NCBI RefSeq assembly: GCF_900128725.1
Contig: NZ_LT667500.1
Coordinates: 186,001 to 250,000, forward strand
Origin: Buchnera aphidicola
GTDB taxonomy: Bacteria > Pseudomonadota > Gammaproteobacteria > Enterobacterales > Enterobacteriaceae
Direction: 5' to 3'
DNA length: 64,000 bases
Shown: piece after piece, positions 48,733 to 58,477 of the stretch
How the letters are laid out: each line of letters begins with the position of its first letter
How positions within the stretch are numbered: position 1 is the stretch's first letter
Program-made: the position numbers and the translations under genes
Notes under the pieces: generated by a model
Told to the model about the DNA's origin: nothing
Database searches by the model: none
What the model saw: the letters and a program-made list of their open reading frames with translations, nothing else

Positions 48733-51537
48733 ATGAAAAAAAACAAGAAAACAAATCCATTTTTTCGTAACGGATGGTTATACGCAAACAATCAATTATT
48801 TTTAGAAGATACTTATAAAAATTTTTTATCTAATTCTCAAGAACTAGATATTTCCTGGAAAAATGCATTTTATACATTATCTGATGATTATAAAAAAGAT
48901 CATACAAACCAAAAAATTGGTTTAACCGATCGAAAAAAGAAAAATATTGAAAATGAAAACTTCTTATGTAATACAAAAAATACACCGTTTAATAATTATT
49001 GTGATCTTTTTAGAGAAAGATTTTTAAATTTTATAAACTCCTATCGTATATTTGGTCATTATGTAGCGCATTTAAACCCTTTAGTTAGCTGCAAAAAAGC
49101 GCTAAAAATTCCTGAATTATCTAAAACATTTCACCAAATCAAAAAAGAAGAATTAAATTCTTTAATACATTTTAATTTTTTACTTTTTAAAAAAAATATT
49201 TCTTCTTTTAAAGAAATATATTTATTTTTTAAAAAAAAATATTGTAAATATATTGGTTTTGAGTATATGCATTTAAATAAGCTCGATGAAAAACAATGGT
49301 TGCAAACGTATATAGAAACGCATAATGTTAAAAATACGTTATCAAATGCAGAAAAAGAAGATTTATTGAAAAATTTAATCAAATCTACAACATTTGAAAA
49401 ATTTATTCACACTAAATTTCCTGGTAATAAACGTTTTTCGTTAGAAGGATGCGATGTTTTAATTCCTGCTTTAAAAGCTATTATAGCTTTTTGTATACAT
49501 CGTAAAACTAAAAAAATATTTTTAGGAATGGCTCACCGAGGACGCTTAAATGTTATGTTTAATGTATTGCAGTGTAATGTGTTAAAAATGTTTCAAAATA
49601 ATTGGCAGGAAATTAAACAACATAATGGCACTGGAGACGTTAAATATCACCTAGGTATAAAAAAAAAAATTACTCTTGGAGAAAAAAAAATTGAAATTCA
49701 TTTACTAAACAATCCCTCTCATTTAGAAATTGTTACTCCTGTAGTAGCCGGGTGTTGTAAATTTTATTTAGAAAATCAAGTTTGTACGCATTATCCGTTA
49801 CCTATTATTATACACGGAGATGCTGCTTTTACTGGACAAGGGGTTATACAAGAAACATTAAATATGTCTCAAACCCCTGGATACGGTGTTGGAGGCAGTG
49901 TACACATTATTATAAATAATCAAATTTCTTTTACTACATCAAAAAAAAAATATTTAAGAAGTAGTAAATATTGCACTGATATAGCTAAAATGATTGACTC
50001 TCCAATATTTCATGTAAATGCCGATCAACCAGAATCAGTTATCTTTTCCGTAAAATTAGCCTTAAAATTTCGATATTTATTTAAAAAAGATGTGTTTATT
50101 GACTTGGTGTGTTATCGCCGATTAGGTCACAACGAAGTTGACGATCCGTCAATTACGCAACCTTTTATGTATGCTTTAATTAAAAAACACAAACGCATAT
50201 GCCGCTTATATTCTAAAAAACTATTGCATCAAAATAATTATTCATATGAAGACTTGTATCAAGCATACAATCGCCGACTAATTTTACAATTAAAGTTATC
50301 AAATATTCGGATCAAAAAAAAGCTATCGGAAGATTACCAATCCAAAGCAACTAAACTCGTTCCGTTTAAAAATATTTCTTATCAAATGTTAAAAAAAATA
50401 GCTCGCAAATTATTTGAACTGCCAAAAAACTTAATAATACATAGACAAGTAAAAAAAATTTTTTATAATCGCATGCAAATGGCCAATAATAAGTCTCTAT
50501 TAGATTGGGGCGCAATAGAAAATTTGGCATATTCTACTTTAATGTATTATGGCATTACGTGCCGATTAACGGGAGAAGATGTACGTCGGGGCACATTTTC
50601 TCATAGACATACAACCGTTATCTGTCAAAAAAAAAATATTACTTATATTCCATTGAAACATTTATCTCGCTTAACTGGTTCATTCTATATATGGGATTCA
50701 GTTTTGTCAGAAGAATCTGTTTTAGCATTTGAGTACGGTTATTCAATAGCATCAAAAGCTATATTAAATATCTGGGAAGCTCAGTTTGGAGATTTTTCAA
50801 ATGGAGCTCAAGTAGTTATTGATCAATTTATAGCATCCGGGGCTCAAAAATGGGGCTGCGCTTCTTCGTTAACAATGTTATTGCCTCATGGTTATGAAGG
50901 GCAGGGACCGGAACACTCGTCGGGAAGGCTAGAAAGATACCTTCAATTATGTGCGCAAAAAAATATTAGAATCTGTGTGCCAACAACAGTTTCTCAAATG
51001 TATTATATTTTAATAAATCAAGGTAGAAGTTTGCTGAAGCGACCGCTAATTCTTTTTACCCCTAAGTCTCTTCTCAGAAACCCATTAACTTTTATTTCTA
51101 TCAAAGATTTGTTTTTTGAAAAATTTCATAAAATATTGCTTACTAATCCTATCAACCAGACCCACAAAATTAACCGTATTATCTTTTGTTCGGGGAAAAT
51201 TTATTATGAATTACTAGATTTTTGGAATAAAAATAAGATATTTGATGTTAATATCTTGCGAATTGAACAATTATATCCTTTCCCGCACAAAAAAATAAAT
51301 AATATATTGAAAAAATACGCGAATATAAAATATTTTATATGGTGTCAAGAAGAACCTAAAAATCAAGGCGGATGGTCATATATTTATTTTTATTTTAAAA
51401 AATATGTTTTGAAAAATAACAATGGACAATTATTTCAATATACAGGTCGCCCAAAATTTGCTTCTACTTCCGAAGGAAGTTTTCTTGATCATCAAAAACA
51501 ACAAAAAAAAATTATAGAATCGGCTTTTTATATATAA
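48733..51537 (+). CDS. sucA: 2-oxoglutarate dehydrogenase E1 component
   Basis: Thiamine-diphosphate decarboxylase of the 2-oxoglutarate dehydrogenase complex. It is 934 aa (E. coli 933). Seen: a divergent N-terminal 100 residues that normally bind E2/E3, GMAHRGRLNVM with the catalytic His, GDAAFTGQGVIQETLNMS (ThDP/Mg motif GDxx...), and the transketolase-type domain VLAFEYGYSIA and LPHGYEGQGPEHSSGRLERYLQL. It is co-transcribed with sucB (16 bp gap). E3 (lpd) is not in this window. Confidence 0.97.
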   Translation: MKKNKKTNPFFRNGWLYANNQLFLEDTYKNFLSNSQELDISWKNAFYTLSDDYKKDHTNQKIGLTDRKKKNIENENFLCNTKNTPFNNYCDLFRERFLNFINSYRIFGHYVAHLNPLVSCKKALKIPELSKTFHQIKKEELNSLIHFNFLLFKKNISSFKEIYLFFKKKYCKYIGFEYMHLNKLDEKQWLQTYIETHNVKNTLSNAEKEDLLKNLIKSTTFEKFIHTKFPGNKRFSLEGCDVLIPALKAIIAFCIHRKTKKIFLGMAHRGRLNVMFNVLQCNVLKMFQNNWQEIKQHNGTGDVKYHLGIKKKITLGEKKIEIHLLNNPSHLEIVTPVVAGCCKFYLENQVCTHYPLPIIIHGDAAFTGQGVIQETLNMSQTPGYGVGGSVHIIINNQISFTTSKKKYLRSSKYCTDIAKMIDSPIFHVNADQPESVIFSVKLALKFRYLFKKDVFIDLVCYRRLGHNEVDDPSITQPFMYALIKKHKRICRLYSKKLLHQNNYSYEDLYQAYNRRLILQLKLSNIRIKKKLSEDYQSKATKLVPFKNISYQMLKKIARKLFELPKNLIIHRQVKKIFYNRMQMANNKSLLDWGAIENLAYSTLMYYGITCRLTGEDVRRGTFSHRHTTVICQKKNITYIPLKHLSRLTGSFYIWDSVLSEESVLAFEYGYSIASKAILNIWEAQFGDFSNGAQVVIDQFIASGAQKWGCASSLTMLLPHGYEGQGPEHSSGRLERYLQLCAQKNIRICVPTTVSQMYYILINQGRSLLKRPLILFTPKSLLRNPLTFISIKDLFFEKFHKILLTNPINQTHKINRIIFCSGKIYYELLDFWNKNKIFDVNILRIEQLYPFPHKKINNILKKYANIKYFIWCQEEPKNQGGWSYIYFYFKKYVLKNNNGQLFQYTGRPKFASTSEGSFLDHQKQQKKIIESAFYI

Positions 51538-51553
51538 AAACAAGTGAAATATT

Positions 51554-52768
51554 ATGAAAAAAAAAATTGAAATTATCGCTCCAGATTTACCAGAATCTGT
51601 TAATAATGCAGTTTTATTGAAGTGGCATAAAAAAAAAGGCGAATATCTTCAAGAAGATGAATTAATTGCTGAAATTGAAACGGATAAAATTATCCTAGAA
51701 ATTTCATCTCCAAAAAATGGAATTTTAATATCACAAAACGTATCTATTGGTCAAAATATAAAATCAAAATCTATTTTAGGGTATATTGAAAAAATAAATA
51801 ATATTAATAATCGTGAAATAAATACTATTCGCTCACACGGAAGAGAAAATGATAAAAAGTTTTTTTTTACTCCTACAATGCGTCGATTAATTTCATGTCA
51901 TAAAATAGATACTTTTAAAATACAAGGTATAAAGATTAGCGAAAAAGTTACTAAAAATCATTTTATTATAAACAACCAACAGAAAACACAAGCAAATAAA
52001 TTAATTAATAATCCAAATGAAGAGACATCAATATTAGGTGTAACGCGTAAAAATAACGTATTAAATGAACGCAGCTCTAAAACAATTGAAATGAACCCAC
52101 TAAGAAAAAAAATTTCAGAACGGCTATTGTCTACTAGAAAAAATACAGCAATGTTAACTACGTTTAATGAAGTGAATATGAGTCTAATTATAAAAATAAG
52201 GAAAAAATACCAAAATATTTTTCAAGAAAAACATACAACAAAATTAGGTTATATGTCTTTCTTTGTTAAGGCAACAACTCAGGCATTAAAACAATTTCCA
52301 GAAATAAATGCCTCTATTGAGGGCACTAATATAGTCTATCATAATTATTACGACATAAATATCGCCGTTTCTAGTCCACGCGGACTCATAACGCCTATTT
52401 TAAAAAATACTGATTGTTTATCTATGTCTGAAATTGAAAAAAAAATTAACTCTTTTTCTACATTAGAGCGCTCTAAACAATTAAAATTAGAAGATTTAGA
52501 TTCAGGTACCTTTACTATTACTAACGGAGGTGTTTTTGGTTCCTTAATGTCTACGCCTATAATTAATCCTCCACAAGTAGCTATTTTAGGTATGCACAAT
52601 ATTAAACAAAGACCGGTAGTAGTAAAAGATAAAATTAAAATACAGCCTATGATGTATTTAGCTTTATCATATGATCACCAACTAATCGATGGAAAGCAAG
52701 CAATACAATTTTTAAATTATATAATAAATATTATAGAAGATTTTTCGCGCATGATTATAGACGTATAA
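51554..52768 (+). CDS. sucB: Dihydrolipoyllysine-succinyltransferase (E2 of 2-oxoglutarate dehydrogenase)
   Basis: 404 aa (E. coli 405). One N-terminal lipoyl domain carries the modified Lys45 in EIETDKIILEI. The catalytic acetyltransferase domain is intact, with LSYDHQLIDGKQA (His and Asp). Between them the subunit-binding domain (about residues 106-138) keeps TPTMRRLI, but the loop normally reading GTGVGGRLTREDV is GIKISEKVTKNHF. Binding of E3 may therefore be altered. The lipoyl domain depends on LipB and LipA encoded here. Confidence 0.95.
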   Translation: MKKKIEIIAPDLPESVNNAVLLKWHKKKGEYLQEDELIAEIETDKIILEISSPKNGILISQNVSIGQNIKSKSILGYIEKINNINNREINTIRSHGRENDKKFFFTPTMRRLISCHKIDTFKIQGIKISEKVTKNHFIINNQQKTQANKLINNPNEETSILGVTRKNNVLNERSSKTIEMNPLRKKISERLLSTRKNTAMLTTFNEVNMSLIIKIRKKYQNIFQEKHTTKLGYMSFFVKATTQALKQFPEINASIEGTNIVYHNYYDINIAVSSPRGLITPILKNTDCLSMSEIEKKINSFSTLERSKQLKLEDLDSGTFTITNGGVFGSLMSTPIINPPQVAILGMHNIKQRPVVVKDKIKIQPMMYLALSYDHQLIDGKQAIQFLNYIINIIEDFSRMIIDV

Positions 52769-53087
52769 TTATACATAAGTAACTGACTTGTTCGTGTTGA
52801 AGAATCTACTTACGCATGTACGAAAACCAAACGAGTGGGAAGCTAAAAATTAGTATGAAAATAAAATTTAACTATTAAACCAAGAATTACGTGTAAAATA
52901 TAGTATACAGATCTTTATTTATAGCAAACTCTTGAAAAAGTTAACTGTGATTATGATAAATAATCATAAAGAACGTATTAAAATAATTAAATATTAGAGA
53001 CTTACTCGTATATTGAAATATAACGTAAAAGACAAGATAGTTATTGTAACTTAAAATATATTATATATTAATGGGATAGAATAAATT
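52769..53087. other. Intergenic region between sucB and gpmA
   Basis: 319 bases. No reading frame, hairpin of note or gene remnant recognised. It should contain the sucB transcript end and the gpmA promoter. Confidence 0.45.
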
Positions 53088-53780
53088 ATGAAAAAAAAAA
53101 AAATAGTATTAATGCGACACGGGGAAAGTCAATGGAATCAATTAAATCAATTTACAGGATGGAGGGATATTCCGTTATCTAAAAAAGGAGAAGAAGAAGC
53201 TAATTATGCTGGAAAAATTTTAAAAAAAAACAAATTTGTTTTTGATATGGCTTATACATCTGTATTAAAAAGGTCTATTCATACATTATGGATAATTTTA
53301 AATCAATTAGATCATTTGTGGGTTCCTGTTTATAAATCATGGAAATTAAATGAACGCCATTACGGAGCACTTGAAGGGCTCAACAAAAAAGAAGTTGAGA
53401 AAAAATATGGGGCAAAACAAGTTATATTATGGCGAAGAAGTTTCAAAACTATTCCTCCGGCACTACATTCCTTAGATAAAAGTTATTTAATGAATGATAG
53501 AAAATATGCAAACCTAAAAGAAAGTGAAATTCCTTTAGCGGAAAGCTTACAAATGACATACTATCGAGTAATTGATTTTTGGAAATTAACTATTATTCCA
53601 CAAATAAAGAAAAATAAAAATATCATTATTGTTGCTCATGGAAATTCTTTACGAGCGTTAATAAAATATTTAAGCGTTATCAGCGATACTGATATTTCTA
53701 ATTTAGATATCGCTACCGGTTCACCAATTATTTATGAATTTTCCGATCAAATGAAACCATTACAATATTATTATTTATAA
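53088..53780 (+). CDS. gpmA: 2,3-bisphosphoglycerate-dependent phosphoglycerate mutase
   Basis: Glycolytic mutase, 230 aa (E. coli 250; the shorter C-terminal tail is the usual Buchnera form). Catalytic residues: His in LMRHGESQWN, Arg/Glu in LNERHYGALEG, and the second His in VAHGNSLRALIKYL. The coding region starts ATG followed by 13 A residues (KKKK), a slippage-prone start that is still in frame. Monocistronic; pfkA follows 227 bases later. Confidence 0.96.
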   Translation: MKKKKIVLMRHGESQWNQLNQFTGWRDIPLSKKGEEEANYAGKILKKNKFVFDMAYTSVLKRSIHTLWIILNQLDHLWVPVYKSWKLNERHYGALEGLNKKEVEKKYGAKQVILWRRSFKTIPPALHSLDKSYLMNDRKYANLKESEIPLAESLQMTYYRVIDFWKLTIIPQIKKNKNIIIVAHGNSLRALIKYLSVISDTDISNLDIATGSPIIYEFSDQMKPLQYYYL

Positions 53781-54007
53781 AATATTTTTTTTTAAATTAA
53801 ATGTAAACTTTACATCACTCGGTTTTAAAAATATTGAAAATCATTCAATGATAAATAAATTTAATAAAAATTTTTTTAACAAATATTATTACAGACGATT
53901 ATATATTTTGAGTTTTCTTATGTTTATATATCATGTATGTATTATTTAATATACATAATCTTTATATCATGAGAAAAAATATAAAAAATTAAGGTTATAG
54001 AATTATA

Positions 54008-54970
54008 ATGATCAAAAAAATAGGAATTTTAACAAGCGGAGGTGATTCTCCGGGAATGAATGCAATTATTAGATCTGTCGTCCATGCAGCATTAAAAAAT
54101 AATTTAGAGGTAATCGGTATCTTCAATGGTTTCTTAGGATTATACCAAAATAAAATGATACCATTAAGTTATAACAGTGTTTCTGATTTACTCAATAAAG
54201 GCGGTACATTTTTAGGATCTTCGCGATTTTCAGAATTTCGGCTAGAAAAAATTAGAAGAACTGCGGTAAAAAATACTTTAGAACAAAAAATTGATTTTTT
54301 AATTGTGATCGGTGGTGATGGATCATATATGGGGGCTAAATTTTTAACTGAAATGGGAGTTCCGTGCATTGGAATTCCGGGGACTATAGATAATGATGTT
54401 TCCGGAACAGATTATACAGTGGGGTATTTTACTGCTCTAGAAACTGTTGTAGAAGCTATTGATAAACTTCGAGATACTTCTGCTTCTCACGAAAGGATCT
54501 CTATTGTAGAAATTATGGGCCGTTATTGTGGCGATCTAACATTATCTGCGTCTATTGCTGGAGGATGTGAGTTTCTTATAATTCCAGAAATAACATATAA
54601 AAAAGAATTATTGTTGCTAGAAATACAGAAAAGCATCAAAAAGGGAACTAAACATGCTATTGTGGCTGTGACAGAACATATATGCGATGTTAGAAAATTA
54701 GCGGAATATATTCAAAAAAATACTAACCGAGAAACCAGAGCTACTGTGTTAGGACATATTCAAAGAGGGGGAAAACCTGTTGCGTATGACAGGATTTTAG
54801 CTATACGTATGGGCGTATACGCAATACAATTATTGTTATGTGGGCATAAGGGTAGATGTATCGGAGTAATCAACGACCAAATAGTACATCATGATATTAA
54901 TTATGCTTTAAATAATATGAAAAGATCTGTTAAGAAAAATTGGTTGAATGTTAATAAACAATTATATTAA
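54008..54970 (+). CDS. pfkA: 6-phosphofructokinase I
   Basis: ATP-dependent phosphofructokinase, 320 aa, the E. coli length. Seen: ATP loop [22 protein letters not shown], the catalytic [15 protein letters not shown] with the two Asp residues, [10 protein letters not shown], and the sugar-phosphate site [14 protein letters not shown]. An AAGG lies 12 bases before the start. It commits hexose supplied by the host to glycolysis and faces tpiA across a GC-rich hairpin. Confidence 0.97.
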   Translation: MIKKIGILTSGGDSPGMNAIIRSVVHAALKNNLEVIGIFNGFLGLYQNKMIPLSYNSVSDLLNKGGTFLGSSRFSEFRLEKIRRTAVKNTLEQKIDFLIVIGGDGSYMGAKFLTEMGVPCIGIPGTIDNDVSGTDYTVGYFTALETVVEAIDKLRDTSASHERISIVEIMGRYCGDLTLSASIAGGCEFLIIPEITYKKELLLLEIQKSIKKGTKHAIVAVTEHICDVRKLAEYIQKNTNRETRATVLGHIQRGGKPVAYDRILAIRMGVYAIQLLLCGHKGRCIGVINDQIVHHDINYALNNMKRSVKKNWLNVNKQLY

Positions 54971-55004
54971 TATTATTCAAGAATTAAAAGCATCAGTTAT
55001 TTAA

Positions 55005-55028
55005 TAAGTGCCGGAATACCGGCGCTTA
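55005..55028. terminator. GC-rich hairpin between pfkA and tpiA
   Basis: TAAGTGCCGG AATA CCGGCGCTTA: a 10-bp stem with one U-G wobble and a stable 4-base loop, about 35 bases after the pfkA stop and 130 bases after the tpiA stop (tpiA is on the other strand). It is by far the most GC-rich non-RNA element in the intergenic DNA here. No strong T-run follows on either side, but its place between convergent genes fits a bidirectional terminator. Confidence 0.6.
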
Positions 55029-55158
55029 CGGGACATTAATGATTTCTGCTTAGTGATATAACGTGTATAACTTATCTTCTGCATTCAGAAATAATTAAGA
55101 TGTATTGCTAGTTATCATTGGAAATATAGGTTTTCAAATACACTCTTCTAAATCTATT

Positions 55159-55935
55159 TTAAGAATACATCTGGTTGATTATTTTTATAATTTTAGTAAA
55201 TTCTTGTAACTGAAGAGAAGCTCCTCCGATTAAAAAACCATCGATATCTTTTTGAGAAATTAATTGCTTGACATTATCGGGAGTAACAGATCCACCATAT
55301 TGAATAAAGAAATTTTTTATTTCAGAATTTGCTTTCAGTTCTATATACTCGCGAATAAAATTAGCGATACGTTGAACTTCTTCAGGATCTGCTGAACGCC
55401 CGGAACCGATAGCCCAAATAGGCTCGTAGGCGATAATAGAATTATTAAAGGCATGCTTAGAGCCGCAAATTTTAAATATTTCATCAATTTGGTTTTTACA
55501 TTTTTCTTGAATTTGATTGTCTCTTTTTTCTTTCAAGGTTTCTCCAATACAAACAATTGGAATCAAATTTTCTTTTTTTAAAATATAAAATTTTTTAGCA
55601 GTGGATTCGTTATCTTCTTGATGATACAAACGCCTTTCTGAGTGTCCTATTATAACATAATCTACCTCAACATCGATTAGCATGCTGGGAGAAATTTCTC
55701 CTGTAAAAGGTCCTGAAGAGTGTAAATCAGTATTTTGAGCTCCAATAAAAAAATTTCTTTTATTTGATGAAAATATATGTTGAATAAACGCTGCATATAA
55801 AATTGGAGGAGCAATTACAACCGTAGACTTTTTATAATATTTTTCTAAAAATTTATTTAATGGTATAAAAAATTTATTAATAAGCTCTTTGTTTCCATTT
55901 AATTTCCAGTTACCTACAATAATAGGCTTTTTCAT
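55159..55935 (-). CDS. tpiA: Triosephosphate isomerase
   Basis: Glycolytic TIM-barrel enzyme. From ATG 55935 it is 258 aa (E. coli 255) and starts MKKPIIVGNWKLNG like E. coli MRHPLVMGNWKLNG; the frame extends eight codons upstream but AAGGA sits 10 bases before this ATG. Catalytic residues: K11 (NWKLNG), His in VIIGHSERR, Glu in AYEPIWAIG, and the phosphate loop GGSVTPDNV. It is followed upstream by a decayed ihfB and rpsA, the Buchnera order tpiA-ihfB-rpsA. Confidence 0.97.
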   Translation of the reverse strand: MKKPIIVGNWKLNGNKELINKFFIPLNKFLEKYYKKSTVVIAPPILYAAFIQHIFSSNKRNFFIGAQNTDLHSSGPFTGEISPSMLIDVEVDYVIIGHSERRLYHQEDNESTAKKFYILKKENLIPIVCIGETLKEKRDNQIQEKCKNQIDEIFKICGSKHAFNNSIIAYEPIWAIGSGRSADPEEVQRIANFIREYIELKANSEIKNFFIQYGGSVTPDNVKQLISQKDIDGFLIGGASLQLQEFTKIIKIINQMYS

Positions 55936-56081
55936 GTTAAAAAAAATCCTTAAATGCAATTATTGGAGTATATTATACTCTAATAATTGCTAAATTATAA
56001 AAAATTACCGAATAGTATTTAACTGCATGTAAGAATTAATGATCTAGTGCTCCTATCCGTAGAATTTATTCAGCACTTTAA

Positions 56082-56312
56082 TTAGTTTTTAGATTTAAAT
56101 AAGTAGTATGTTCCCTCTTTTTTCAGAATGTTATTTTTATCTTTTCTGAAATTTATTGGTTTTCTAAAAAACGAAAAGTCAAAAAAACTGCTAACAAGAC
56201 CTCATTATAATTTTTGAGCCATGCTCAGAATAGAGATATTTTTTCTAAAAATATCTTTTATAAATGAATGATCAATTGTTCTGGAATATATTTTTTTTAG
56301 TTCTCTTTTTTT
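56082..56312 (-). pseudogene. ihfB: Decayed ihfB (himD), integration host factor beta
   Basis: In the gap between tpiA and rpsA, where ihfB lies in related genomes, the minus strand still reads an IhfB-like C-terminus: FSFFRKPINFRKDKNN then ILKKEGTYYLFKSKN and a stop at 56082, aligning with E. coli FSLHYRAPRTGRNPKTGD and KVELEGKYVPHFKPGK. Upstream, in other frames, are KIIMRSC (E. coli RIEIRGF) and RELKKIYSRTIDHSFIKDIF (E. coli SELIERL...VEDAV). Stops TAA TGA and at least one frameshift break it, and no start codon remains. The span (about 230 bp) is near the expected 285. A genuine pseudogene, not slippage-rescuable. Confidence 0.65.
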
Positions 56313-56384
56313 TAAATAAATTTAATTTTTTTGGTGACTCACTGACTCAAAATATATGCTATATTTAAATGTTTTTCTTATACA

Positions 56385-58055
56385 CTAACTTTTAGTATTA
56401 TCAACGGCCTGTGTCAGGATATTAGCGTTTTTTTTAGTATCTTCTAAATTTTCTTGTAGTGAATTTTTTTGTATATTTTGCTGATGAACTTCATCGGTAA
56501 TTGATAAATATACAATTCTATTTTTTTTATCAAATCCTAAAATTTGTACTAATAAATTTTTTCCTACAGACATTTGTGAAATATATTGTTTTCGATATTC
56601 GGGCAGAATATCTATTACTTTTAAACACCCTTTTATACCGTAGTCTATATGAAGTAATATTGCTTTTTCTTCAATTAAGTGAACCACACCTGTAATTACG
56701 GCGCTTTTTTTGTTTTTCAAAAGGTACTGATTAAAAGGATCTTCATGTAACTGTTTTATTCCTAAAGATATACGCTCTCTATCAGCATCTACTTGAAGAA
56801 CAACGGCGTGTATATTGGCGCCTTTTTTGTACTCTTTTACAGCTTTTTCTCCGGGAATAGACCACGACAGATCTGATAAATGAACTAATCCATCTATCCC
56901 ACCGTCTAATCCAAGAAAGATTCCAAAATCAGTAATAGACTTAATTCTTCCATTTACTTTGCTCCCTTTATAATATTTTTCAGAAAATTGTTTCCAAGGA
57001 TTGATTGTGCACTGCTTAATTCCTAAGGAAATTCGCCTTCTCGCTTCATCAATATTTAAAATAGATATCTTAATTTTTTCTCCAGAAGATACTACTTTAG
57101 ATGGATGTATATTTTTATTGGTCCAATCCATTTCTGATACATGCACTAAACCTTCTACACCTTCTTCTATTTCTACAAAACAACCATAATCAGTGAGATT
57201 AGTTACAACGCCTAAATGCTGGCTTCCTTCGGGATAACGTATAGATAAGCGGAGCCAAGGATCTGTCCCCAATTGTTTTAATCCTAATGATACTCTTGTT
57301 TTCTCTGGATCAAATTTTAATATTTTAACCTGAATTTCATCTCCAATTTTTACTACTTCACTAGGATGCTTTACTCTTCTCCAGGTCATATCTGTAATAT
57401 GTAATAATCCATCTATACCGCCTAAATCAATAAAAGCGCCGTAATCTGTTAAATTTTTTACTATTCCTTGAATAATATTACCTTCCTGTAAATTTTTTAA
57501 CAGTTGATCACGCTCTGCACTGCTCTCGGACTCAATCACAGCTTTACGCGAAATGACTACATTGTTTCTTTTTTGATCTAATTTAATTACCTTGAATTCT
57601 AACTCCTTTCCTTCAAGATGTAAAGTATCTCTGACGGGCCGAATATCGACTAGCGAGCCGGGTAAAAATGCTCTGATGTCATTTATTTCTACAGTAAAGC
57701 CGCCTTTGACTTTACCATTAATCACACCTGTTACATTAGATAATTCTTTATGAGCTTTTTCCAGCTTAATCCATGATTCGTGTCTTTTTGCTTTTTCTCT
57801 CGATAAAACCGTTTCTCCAAAGCCATCTTCAATTGCGTCTAGAGCAACATCTACTATATCCCCCACTTGTACTTCTACAAGACCTTGTGAGTTTTTAAAC
57901 TGTTCCGATGGGATGGATGATTCTGATTTCAAGCCAGCATCTACTAAAATCATATCATTATTTATAGAAATAACTGTTCCTTTAATAATAGACCCTGTAC
58001 GTGTTTCTACTGTTTTCAGTGATTCTTCAAATAATTTAGCAAAAGATGTTATCAT
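56385..58055 (-). CDS. rpsA: 30S ribosomal protein S1
   Basis: Ribosomal RNA/mRNA-binding protein of 556 aa (E. coli 557). Six S1 repeats are visible in order: repeats 1-2 (ribosome-binding) from [20 protein letters not shown], then four RNA-binding repeats with the motif [22 protein letters not shown] (for example [59 protein letters not shown]). The aroA neighbour is kept as in E. coli, with cmk missing between. It is vital here because so many genes have weak Shine-Dalgarno sequences. Confidence 0.97.
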   Translation of the reverse strand: MITSFAKLFEESLKTVETRTGSIIKGTVISINNDMILVDAGLKSESSIPSEQFKNSQGLVEVQVGDIVDVALDAIEDGFGETVLSREKAKRHESWIKLEKAHKELSNVTGVINGKVKGGFTVEINDIRAFLPGSLVDIRPVRDTLHLEGKELEFKVIKLDQKRNNVVISRKAVIESESSAERDQLLKNLQEGNIIQGIVKNLTDYGAFIDLGGIDGLLHITDMTWRRVKHPSEVVKIGDEIQVKILKFDPEKTRVSLGLKQLGTDPWLRLSIRYPEGSQHLGVVTNLTDYGCFVEIEEGVEGLVHVSEMDWTNKNIHPSKVVSSGEKIKISILNIDEARRRISLGIKQCTINPWKQFSEKYYKGSKVNGRIKSITDFGIFLGLDGGIDGLVHLSDLSWSIPGEKAVKEYKKGANIHAVVLQVDADRERISLGIKQLHEDPFNQYLLKNKKSAVITGVVHLIEEKAILLHIDYGIKGCLKVIDILPEYRKQYISQMSVGKNLLVQILGFDKKNRIVYLSITDEVHQQNIQKNSLQENLEDTKKNANILTQAVDNTKS

Positions 58056-58477
58056 ATAAAATAATTTGTCGTGTCAAGTTATAAATGTTTAAGAAAAATC
58101 TTTTTAATTAAATTAAACATATATAATATAGTTCATAAAAACCATTTATATTTCAATGGAGTTAAATAAAAAAATATATTTTTAATAAATGTATATTTTC
58201 TATTTTAAAGAAAATAATAATTAAAATAAAAATATTTTTTTTAAAAAAAAAATATATAAAAAAATATGTCATTATTATTTAAATTATTTTTTTTAAAAAG
58301 GCAAATCTTTAAATATTACGTCATTTAATATGTACAAATAGTTTGATAAAAGCGTTCTAAAGTTCTAATTTTTAAAAAATTATTAAACATGATTCTTTTT
58401 ACCTTATAAAGTTGTCTATCCAGCTAAAATAAAATAATATTATTTTAAAAATATATATTAATTATTAATTAATTTAC
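58056..58477. other. Intergenic region between rpsA and aroA (cmk site)
   Basis: 422 bases upstream of rpsA, where cmk (about 680 bp) lies in E. coli. It is one of the most A/T-rich stretches of the window, with long A and T runs around 58220-58260. No cmk motif (GPSGAGKGT, DGRDMGT) can be read on the minus strand in any frame. It should hold the rpsA promoter; a TTGACA lies too close to the ATG to serve by itself. Confidence 0.5.
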
